Assembly: GCA_946482325.1 (NCBI GenBank)
Contig: CAMLRA010000078.1
Location: 1 to 17,880 of the forward strand
Origin: an uncultured Chromatiaceae bacterium
GTDB lineage: Bacteria > Pseudomonadota > Gammaproteobacteria > Enterobacterales > Alteromonadaceae
Length of the DNA: 17,880 bases
Direction: 5' to 3'
Shown piece by piece: positions 11,473 through 17,880 of this stretch. Under the pieces are notes generated by a model, which saw only the letters and a list, made by a program, of their open reading frames with translations, did no database searches and was not told where the DNA came from. Position 1 is the stretch's first letter, and each line of letters starts with the position of its first letter. The position numbers and the translations under genes are program-made.

Positions 11473-13827
11473 TCAACGCTGTGGCAGCAATTGCAGTGAA
11501 TATTTTTCCGCCTGCGGCAAAAAGCCCAGTGGTTTTTCACCAAGCCAATAAGCATGGTCCGCGGCATAAAATTCCGACAACGGGTGACCCGACTGGCCGG
11601 CCGGGATCACCAGAATACCGTCCGCTTCATGGCCCGGCGACACCACCATGCGTTCGCTCTGACCGTGCACTTTCAGCTGTACCCGCGGCATATGGCGGTC
11701 GCCCGCCAACGGATCGGCCGGCATATTCAGCCAGCGACCGAGAAATGGCAGGGCTTTGGTCAGCGGATGATGAATTTCAGCGCTATTGAGCATCCCCCAA
11801 CGGGCTTTGCTTAAATCGCCTTCGGTTTGGGCTTTGAGCTGTGTGACCGAATCCAGTACCGCTTGTTGCAGCAGCGCATCCCAGCTCTGGAAGTTGCCCG
11901 GCAAAGTATCGTCGCGCCGGGCCTGTAACAGCGCCCAAGCCGGTGTTTCCGGCACCATTTTTAAATCCCGTAAACGCAGTTGTTGCGCTTCCAGCTGCGC
12001 GGCCAGTGGCGCAAACATCAATTCCAGTGTTTTGTCGCGAAATGCCCGCAGCAGGCTATAGCCGATGGCTTCGCGGCTCGCGGTCTTACTGTCGGTTTCA
12101 ATCCAGTTGCGGTATTGCTGCAGTTGCTGTGCGGCGACAAATTCCGGCGTCAGTACTTGCAACAACAGCTGTTGCCAACGCTGGAGGAATAACGCTTCGT
12201 GGTCGAGCTGAATGTCGTGCAGCGAACTTTCGTCGTGCTCGGTCTGTGCAAACAGCCGATCGCGGATTTGTTTGCCACGGGCGCCTAAGTCATATCCGCC
12301 ATTACCGAGCACTGCGAGAGCGTCGCCGCCGACCGAACGGGCATTGGCGGTCCAGAGCCGGCCGTCTTTGGGGGCATAAATTTGCGGGTAATCTTTGGCT
12401 GCTAAATAACCCGACCAATAGTTTTTGCCTTCACTCCAGTCTTGCGGTGTATCCCAGTCTTGCAGCTGGCGGGCAGGGATGGCGCCGATGATGGTCCAGC
12501 CGATTTGGCCTTTGCTGTCTGCTACCAGCAGGTTTTGCGCCGGTACGCCAATGGTCGGTGCCAAAGCCAGCGCTTCATTGCTGTTTTGCGCCGTTTCAAG
12601 GGCCAGCAGATTCAGGTTCAGACTTTCGCGGTCGTAGCCCACCCAGCGCAGCGCAAATTTTTCAAAAGGTGCCGGCATGACGGGGCCCCATTGGGTTTCT
12701 TTGACCAAAAGCACCACATCGGCTTCGCCTTTGACTTTGATCACTTCGTTGTTGTAGCTAAATTCCTGCAGGCCGGCCGGTGTTTGATATTTTTGCCCGC
12801 TGTCATCCATCCTCAGGGCAATGACGTCATGCCAGTCGGCGGTGCTGTTGGTAAAGCCCCAGGCAATGTGGCCGTTACTGCCGGCGACCACGGCTGGCGC
12901 GCCGGGCAGTGTGACGCCGGCGACGCTGTGTTGTTTGTCGCCTTCAGACCAGCTCAGCTGGGCTTTGTACCAGGTGCCCGGAACGCGGATACCTAAGTGC
13001 ATATCGTCAGCCAGAATAGCGCGGCCGTCTTTACTGGCTTGTGCTGCAACGGCAAAGTTATTGGAGCCGATGTCGCGGCTATCGGTCAGACCACAATCAC
13101 GGCATGCTTGTGCCGGGATCGCTTTTAAGAAGGTCGGCAGTGGGCTTGTCGGCAGGGGTAATGCTTTCGCTTCGGAACCGTCGATGGCGGCCTGCCAATC
13201 ACTGCTGTGCTGAGTTAAAAACTGATACCACTCCAGCGGAAGGGCAGCTTTTAATGCCCCTTGCGCCAGTTCGTCTTTACCTAATGAACCCTGCAAATCC
13301 AGAAACATGCTGTAAATAACCAGCAGCGAATCGGCGCTTTGCCAGGGGCGCGGTTGTTGCATCAGTAACAGATATTCAAACGGTGGCAACCCCAGTTGCT
13401 GCAAACCGGCGTTGGCACCAGCGGCGTAGCGCTCTAAGATGTCACGTTGTTGTTTTGGTAATTCCCGTAAAATGGCGTCCGCCCGGTCACGGAACCGGTG
13501 CATGCGTTGTTTTTTATCAAAATCAAGCGCGGCCATGCCAAATAACTCCGCCAATTCACCGGCCGAGTTGCGCCGCAGTAAATCCATCTGAAAGTAACGT
13601 TCCTGGGCATGGGCAAAACCCAAAGCAAAGGCTGCATCGCCGCGGCTTTGCGCCCGGATAGTCAGATAACCCTGCGCATCGCGGCTGGATACGACCTGTT
13701 GCTGCACGGCTGCGGCCAGTTGGCCTTGATATAAAGGCAGGCTTTGATGCACCATCCAATAGACTGCTGCAGCGGCGATCGCCAGCAACCCTATGGCTAC
13801 TGCTAACATATTTTTTATAATTTTCAT
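11473..13827 (-). CDS. Penicillin acylase-family Ntn hydrolase
   Basis: A 784-residue member of the penicillin G acylase/acylhomoserine-lactone acylase family. Such proteins are made as one chain and cut themselves into alpha and beta subunits, the new N-terminal Ser being the nucleophile. Residues 8-25 form a signal peptide or anchor. The alpha part shows DAQGYLTIRA (50-59), AFALGFAHAQERYFQMDLLRR and GELAELFG. The processing site is DIG|SNNFAV with Ser255 as the predicted nucleophile. GxxAWGFTNSTAD follows in the beta part. It is probably periplasmic. The substrate (beta-lactam side chain, acyl-homoserine lactone or another amide) cannot be read from sequence. CRDCG (242-246) could be a disulfide near the linker, which is unusual. 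The Shine-Dalgarno sequence is weak. It lies upstream of pheL on the same strand without an obvious terminator. Confidence 0.93.
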   Translation of the reverse strand: MKIIKNMLAVAIGLLAIAAAAVYWMVHQSLPLYQGQLAAAVQQQVVSSRDAQGYLTIRAQSRGDAAFALGFAHAQERYFQMDLLRRNSAGELAELFGMAALDFDKKQRMHRFRDRADAILRELPKQQRDILERYAAGANAGLQQLGLPPFEYLLLMQQPRPWQSADSLLVIYSMFLDLQGSLGKDELAQGALKAALPLEWYQFLTQHSSDWQAAIDGSEAKALPLPTSPLPTFLKAIPAQACRDCGLTDSRDIGSNNFAVAAQASKDGRAILADDMHLGIRVPGTWYKAQLSWSEGDKQHSVAGVTLPGAPAVVAGSNGHIAWGFTNSTADWHDVIALRMDDSGQKYQTPAGLQEFSYNNEVIKVKGEADVVLLVKETQWGPVMPAPFEKFALRWVGYDRESLNLNLLALETAQNSNEALALAPTIGVPAQNLLVADSKGQIGWTIIGAIPARQLQDWDTPQDWSEGKNYWSGYLAAKDYPQIYAPKDGRLWTANARSVGGDALAVLGNGGYDLGARGKQIRDRLFAQTEHDESSLHDIQLDHEALFLQRWQQLLLQVLTPEFVAAQQLQQYRNWIETDSKTASREAIGYSLLRAFRDKTLELMFAPLAAQLEAQQLRLRDLKMVPETPAWALLQARRDDTLPGNFQSWDALLQQAVLDSVTQLKAQTEGDLSKARWGMLNSAEIHHPLTKALPFLGRWLNMPADPLAGDRHMPRVQLKVHGQSERMVVSPGHEADGILVIPAGQSGHPLSEFYAADHAYWLGEKPLGFLPQAEKYSLQLLPQR

Positions 13828-13885
13828 GCAGATGCGCTCATTTTGACTTGGAAAAATTAGATTATCACAGAAGATCAGGTGTTAT

Positions 13886-14578
13886 ATGCAACAAATTCAA
13901 TCTGCCCTTACGCCGGTGTTTGATTTCGCGGTCCGGCTGTTTCATTGGCTGCAGGTAGTGCTGCTGGCCGGGCTTTGGTATAGCGCAGAGCAAGAATGGT
14001 ACGGCATTCATCAGCTGCTGGCTTATTCGCTGGCCTCTTTGTTGGGCGCTCGGTTGATCTGGGGATTGATGGGTAGTGAAACAGCGCGTTTTCGTCAATT
14101 TGTACCTGGTTTGACGCAAGTGCGGCACTATCTGCAGACCAAAACCCCTGTGGCAGGACATAACCCGCTGTCTGCATTGATGATTCTGGCGCTAATCCTG
14201 TTAGTGGCCCTGCAGTTTATTTCAGGCCTGATGACTACTGACGAAGTGATGACAGAAGGGCCGCTGTATAGCCGGGTGCCGGACTGGCTCAGTAGCCTGG
14301 CGGGTAGCTGGCACGAGCTTGGCTTTAATCTGTTACTGGGTTTGATTGCGCTGCATGTATTGGCAGCTGTGCTGCATCAGTGGCGTGGCGACAGAGTGAT
14401 TAGTGCCATGTGGCATGGCCGAAAGGTGCTTCCGGCAAATACCCCTGCACCACAACTGCTGAACAGCTTTAAATACATCCTGTTAGCACTGATTTTATTT
14501 TGCGGCTTGATGGGTTGGCAGGGCAGTGCGGTATGGCCTTTGCTGCTGTCGGATTTGCAAAGCATCCAGGCGCTGTAA
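13886..14578 (+). CDS. Cytochrome b561-type diheme membrane protein
   Basis: A 230-residue integral membrane protein of the cytochrome b561/hydrogenase b-type group (COG3658-like). It opens with VFDFAVRLFHWLQ (11-23), the usual first-helix motif, and has four or five hydrophobic helices (about 20-34, 41-62, 95-116, 145-165 and 190-212). Likely heme ligands are His20, His42, His143 and His157; AGHNPLSALMILAL (90-103) is a family hallmark. Proteins of this type move electrons between the quinone pool and a periplasmic c-type cytochrome. That fits the cytochrome c' gene encoded convergently next door, but the pairing is an inference. The start has a modest Shine-Dalgarno sequence (CAGG) about 8 bases before the ATG. 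It is divergent from the acylase gene. Confidence 0.9.
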   Translation: MQQIQSALTPVFDFAVRLFHWLQVVLLAGLWYSAEQEWYGIHQLLAYSLASLLGARLIWGLMGSETARFRQFVPGLTQVRHYLQTKTPVAGHNPLSALMILALILLVALQFISGLMTTDEVMTEGPLYSRVPDWLSSLAGSWHELGFNLLLGLIALHVLAAVLHQWRGDRVISAMWHGRKVLPANTPAPQLLNSFKYILLALILFCGLMGWQGSAVWPLLLSDLQSIQAL

Positions 14579-14584
14579 CTTCGG

Positions 14585-14611
14585 AAAAAAACGGAGCCAC
14601 AGCTCCGTTTT
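14585..14611. terminator. Bidirectional terminator of the cytochrome pair
   Basis: ACGGAGC (14591-14597) pairs with GCTCCGT (14602-14608), extended by A-T pairs. On the plus strand it is followed by TTTTA; on the minus strand by seven T. It lies between the two convergent stop codons. A further perfect hairpin (14621-14626/14631-14636) overlaps the cytochrome c' stop codon. Confidence 0.9.
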
Positions 14612-14628
14612 ATATCCTAACCGACTGC

Positions 14629-15084
14629 TTAGTCGGCTTTGTATTTGTCATGACAGGCTTTGCAGTTGCCACGGAAAGTGGCAAAAGCCGCTTTAATTTT
14701 CGCCTGATCGCCGCTTTGTGCTGCAGTTTGCAGTGCTTTGGCATCCAGCTGGAATTTGTCCGCTTTGGCGGTGAAATCTTTAAAGTCGGCCCAAATCTCT
14801 GCTTTTGCATCACCGCCGCCTGTTTCGGTCCCGGCGGTGCTGAAAGCAGGCCACGGCAATGGCGCTAAAGCAGCCAGTGCGTCAGCACGTTGTTGTACGC
14901 GTTTGGCGTCAAATGGCACTTTACCTTGCAACATCTCACCAATGTCGCCGGTATTATGCCGGATCATGGTAAAGGCTGACTGGCGGTAATCAACAGCGTC
15001 TTTGGCGTCGGTAAAAGCGGTTGCGGCTTGCGCTGCTGCGGAAAGGGCGGCAGCTGTCACGAAAATTGTGAATAGTTTTTTCAT
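14629..15084 (-). CDS. Cytochrome c'
   Basis: A 151-residue periplasmic c-type cytochrome. Residues 1-20 are a signal peptide (cut after AQA). The rest fits the four-helix-bundle cytochrome c' family: RQSAFTMIRHN (34-44) in helix 1 and the heme-attachment motif CKACH at the C-terminus (141-145), as expected for this class. Cytochromes c' bind NO and CO at a five-coordinate heme and are linked to NO tolerance; electron transfer with the neighbouring b561 protein is possible. Start: the frame is open to 15171, but the ATG at 15084 gives a proper signal peptide and is preceded by GAGAA, so it is used. It is transcribed divergently from the GGDEF-EAL gene. Confidence 0.95.
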   Translation of the reverse strand: MKKLFTIFVTAAALSAAAQAATAFTDAKDAVDYRQSAFTMIRHNTGDIGEMLQGKVPFDAKRVQQRADALAALAPLPWPAFSTAGTETGGGDAKAEIWADFKDFTAKADKFQLDAKALQTAAQSGDQAKIKAAFATFRGNCKACHDKYKAD

Positions 15085-15107
15085 CGGTTGATTCTCATTT
15101 AGCGATT

Positions 15108-15125
15108 TAGCATGCAATAATGCTA
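15108..15125. promoter_or_regulatory. Dyad TAGCAT-N6-ATGCTA
   Basis: A perfect 18-bp inverted repeat lies 24 bp upstream of the cytochrome c' start, in the divergent region with the GGDEF-EAL gene. It could be an operator or a leader stem-loop. No FNR or CRP consensus site was found around it. Confidence 0.35.
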
Positions 15126-15222
15126 TAAGTTTTGTGCACTTGAGTACATTGATCTCACAGTGTTTTACCATCAGGCTACCGCAACGTCCAGTGATCGGAC
15201 TTTCAACGAGCAGGCGTAACCC

Positions 15223-17880
15223 GTGAAGGAATCCATCTACAAGACGACTGGGCTCAACTCTCTCAGCATCAAATTTTCGGCACTGGTGTTTTTGTTAACA
15301 GTGCTGGCCAGTACCGTGATTGCTTTTGCCATGCTGGCGTTACAGCAGGACGTGTTGATCGATCAAGAACACACTGAGCTGGAACAGACCACCACCAGAT
15401 ACGCCAGGCAGCTCGACAATGAATTCTGGCAGAAAGAAAAAAAGGCCATCAGTGCTAATCAGGTGGTGAGCCGTTATTTGCAACAACATCCTGCCGTCAA
15501 AGAACATCAGGCCGAGAGTTACGCTGACGGCAGCTTGCGCAGTAAAGATGATTTGTCTGCGGCGTTTCAGCCACAACAAGCTTTTCAGCGCCAGCCGCAC
15601 GGCTATTTCGGCCAGACTCAACAGCTTTGGCAGCAATTAGCGCCGGTATTGCTGGAAGACTTCTTTAATTTCTATTTTATTTCCAAAGACGGTTTTATCC
15701 GTATCGCGCCTGCGGACTGGGCATTGGAAATTCCGGCCGATCATAACTTCCGCAAAGATATCTTTTTTTCCATAGCGACACCGGAACAAAATCCGGCACG
15801 GCTGCCACGCTGGACACCGCTGTATTACGACTCTATCTGGCAGAAATGGATGACTAGTCTGGTGATCCCGGTTTATATCAATGATGAATTTGTTGGTATT
15901 ACCGGTACTGATTTGGTGCTGGATGACATCTTTGCTGACCTTGGGCAGATTTCGCAGTGGGAACCGGGCCGGCAGGCCATGTTATTTGATGGTCAAGGTA
16001 ATTTATTACTGGACGCACAAAACAGTCTGCAGCGGCAAATCGCTAATCCGTCGATGAATCAACTCGCTGTTGGTATTAAACCTAAACAAGCTGAATTACA
16101 TCAGTTTATGCAAGATGTGTTGGCCCGGCCATCGGCGCAAGGGCAAATGAGCCGCGAGGTGGAAAATTTCGTCGCCTCAACAGCGCGGATCGACCGGCTG
16201 GATTGGCATGTGATGCTGTATCACGCGAAGGCCGATGTGGTAAAAGGTCTGCAGGATTATCGCAACAAAGTCGTGTTGCTGTTTTTACTGGTGGCGCTGA
16301 TTGTGGCACTGGCGCTGCAGTTTTTTATCTACAAATTTGTGCTGAAACGCCTGACCAATCTGGCCAATGCGGTGCAGCGGTTGTCGCATAACGATGGTGA
16401 GAAAATTGAACTGGATGACCGCTTTGATGAAATCGGTTTGTTAAACCGGGCTTTTGCCCGCATGTCTGATGAAATTACGCAGTTGATCGGGGGGCTTAAT
16501 ACCCGGATCCAGGAAAAAGAAGAAGCGGAGCGTGCCACCCGTAAACTGAGCAAAGCCGTGGCGTTTTCCAGCTCGGGCATCGTACTGACCGACAGCGCGC
16601 TACTGGTGGAATACGTCAACCCATTCCTGTTGGAGATGATTGCCGCCGAGCCGGAAACGGTGTTGGGCAAACCATTGTCTTTGTTGTTCGCGCACGAAAT
16701 GCGCTTTGTGGGCGAAGATATTTTGCAAAGCCTGCAAGAGCGTCACCATTGGCGCGGCGATATGCTGCTGCAACAAGGCAACAAACAATTCTGGGCCAGC
16801 CTCGCCATCGCGCCAATCCGCGATGACAAAGGCGACGTCAGCAATTATGTCTGCGCGATGCAGGACATTTCCTTTATCAAAGAAAGTCAGCGCAAAATGG
16901 AACAGCTGGCTTACTACGACGTGCTGACCGGCCTTGCTAACCGCAGTTATTTCCGTGATCAGCTGAGAAAAGCGATAGCGATGGCGGCGCGGGGGTATTA
17001 CCACTTCGCGCTATTGTATTTTGATTTAGACGAATTCAAACGCATTAACGATACGCTGGGTCATGACGCTGGCGACGAATTACTCAAAGAAGTGGCGCGG
17101 CGGCTGATAAGCCGCTTGCGCGAAGAAGATACTATTGCGCGGCTGGGTGGCGATGAATTCGCGGTGATTTTAAGTGGCATTTCCGATCGTAAAGCAGCAG
17201 CGACTATTGCCGAGAATTTGCAGCAGGCCTTTGCGCAGCCAGTGCGACTGGCGGGCCATGATGTGGCGATCAGTGCCAGTATCGGCATCACTATCGCACC
17301 GCAGGACGCCGACGAAGAAGAAATGCTGCTGAAGCACGCTGACCTTGCGATGTATGAAGCCAAAGCGCGTGGCAAAAATACTTACCATTTCTTTAGTCAG
17401 GAACTCAATGACGCCGCCAACGACCGGCTGCAAATTGAAAACCAGCTGCGGGAAGCCATCCGGGAACAACAGTTCCTGTTGTATTACCAGCCAAAAATTG
17501 ATATCCGCACCAATGAAGTGAAGGGTTACGAAACGCTGCTGCGCTGGCTGCGGCCGGACAATACCATGGTGCCGCCGCTGAAGTTTATTCCGGTTGCTGA
17601 ATCAACGGGTTTAATTGTGCAAATTGGCGAGTGGATATTATGGGAAGCCTGCCGTTTTCTGGCGCGCCAGCACGCGCGTGGCTTGCTGGTCACGGTATCC
17701 GTCAACCTGTCAGCCCGTCAGTTTACCGACCAGGATTTACCGGGCCTGGTGGAACGCATCCTCAAACGTACCGGCGCTTTGCCGGAGTATCTCATTCTGG
17801 AAATCACCGAAAGTATGTTAATGGGCGACACTGATGCGGCCATTACCCAGCTCAATGAGTTAAAACGGCTCGGATTGGCT
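15223..17880 (+). CDS. Membrane sensor with HAMP-PAS-GGDEF-EAL, 3' partial
   Basis: At least 886 residues, running off the window end. It has a transmembrane helix at about 17-39, a roughly 300-residue periplasmic sensor (Cache-like by position and size), a second helix at about 349-367, HAMP (about 372-420), PAS (about 440-550), GGDEF (563 on) and EAL. The GGDEF motif is intact (642-646) and a canonical inhibitory RxxD site (REED, 633-636) stands five residues before it, so diguanylate cyclase activity with product inhibition is likely. The EAL domain keeps VSVNLSARQ and LILEITES, but its signature is ETL (770-772) in GYETLLRW, a common variant; phosphodiesterase activity is plausible. The end of EAL is missing. 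The start is GTG with a weak Shine-Dalgarno sequence (CAGG, about 8 bases before); an in-frame stop two codons upstream excludes anything longer. Confidence 0.93.
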   Translation, partial: MKESIYKTTGLNSLSIKFSALVFLLTVLASTVIAFAMLALQQDVLIDQEHTELEQTTTRYARQLDNEFWQKEKKAISANQVVSRYLQQHPAVKEHQAESYADGSLRSKDDLSAAFQPQQAFQRQPHGYFGQTQQLWQQLAPVLLEDFFNFYFISKDGFIRIAPADWALEIPADHNFRKDIFFSIATPEQNPARLPRWTPLYYDSIWQKWMTSLVIPVYINDEFVGITGTDLVLDDIFADLGQISQWEPGRQAMLFDGQGNLLLDAQNSLQRQIANPSMNQLAVGIKPKQAELHQFMQDVLARPSAQGQMSREVENFVASTARIDRLDWHVMLYHAKADVVKGLQDYRNKVVLLFLLVALIVALALQFFIYKFVLKRLTNLANAVQRLSHNDGEKIELDDRFDEIGLLNRAFARMSDEITQLIGGLNTRIQEKEEAERATRKLSKAVAFSSSGIVLTDSALLVEYVNPFLLEMIAAEPETVLGKPLSLLFAHEMRFVGEDILQSLQERHHWRGDMLLQQGNKQFWASLAIAPIRDDKGDVSNYVCAMQDISFIKESQRKMEQLAYYDVLTGLANRSYFRDQLRKAIAMAARGYYHFALLYFDLDEFKRINDTLGHDAGDELLKEVARRLISRLREEDTIARLGGDEFAVILSGISDRKAAATIAENLQQAFAQPVRLAGHDVAISASIGITIAPQDADEEEMLLKHADLAMYEAKARGKNTYHFFSQELNDAANDRLQIENQLREAIREQQFLLYYQPKIDIRTNEVKGYETLLRWLRPDNTMVPPLKFIPVAESTGLIVQIGEWILWEACRFLARQHARGLLVTVSVNLSARQFTDQDLPGLVERILKRTGALPEYLILEITESMLMGDTDAAITQLNELKRLGLA

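Noticed and set aside
11471..11476. TTGACT on the minus strand as -35 of the pheA promoter
   Set aside because: Transcription would then start about at the leader-peptide ATG, leaving no room for its Shine-Dalgarno sequence.
15085..15171. 29-residue extension of cytochrome c'
   Set aside because: It would destroy the N-terminal signal peptide that starts at the ATG at 15084.

Overview
The window looks like a stretch of ordinary chromosome from a motile gammaproteobacterium. A Rheinheimera/Alishewanella-type member of the Alteromonadales-Chromatiales area would fit, but the genus is an inference. The clues are the long Pseudomonas-type isocitrate lyase next to malate synthase A, an E. coli-length PheA behind a Phe-rich attenuator, a cytochrome b561/cytochrome c' pair, and two alternative-sigma promoter motifs (sigma28 and sigma54). 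No tRNA, rRNA, insertion sequence, CRISPR array or phage gene was seen. No wholly new multi-gene system is evident; the most interesting content is regulatory.

Layout. 1-637 holds no convincing gene. It carries a 46-bp imperfect direct repeat 128 bp apart, several hairpins and a cluster of ATGATAAA half-sites in front of an AT-rich gene for a secreted protein of unknown function (638-1270). Next come two minus-strand genes, each with its own terminator: a small YjfB-like putative motility protein under a near-perfect sigma28 (FliA) promoter, and a membrane-anchored DUF2726 protein behind a sigma54-like promoter. The glyoxylate shunt locus follows: aceB (+), a LysR-type regulator (-) and aceA (+). 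The regulator is divergent from aceA and a T-N11-A dyad lies between them. aceB and aceA share almost the same translation-initiation sequence.

After aceA are a small orphan gene (-), a LOG-family Rossmann protein (-) and, divergently, a beta-CASP metallo-beta-lactamase (+). Then pheA (-) is preceded by an unlisted 19-codon leader peptide with four Phe codons and a textbook four-segment attenuator. Upstream of it lies a penicillin-acylase-family Ntn hydrolase (-). A cytochrome b561 gene (+) and a cytochrome c' gene (-) converge on one shared terminator. The window ends inside a large membrane-bound HAMP-PAS-GGDEF-EAL protein (+) that starts with GTG.

Several start codons were chosen shorter than the longest open frame, because a Shine-Dalgarno sequence and the family's usual N-terminus both point to the internal start. 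These are the YjfB-like gene, DUF2726, aceB, lysR, aceA, the orphan gene, the MBL gene, pheA and cytochrome c'. Working together: aceA and aceB make the two glyoxylate bypass enzymes, probably under the intervening LysR regulator; pheA is controlled by Phe-tRNA supply through its leader; and the sigma28/sigma54 motifs and the c-di-GMP protein suggest motility or lifestyle control.
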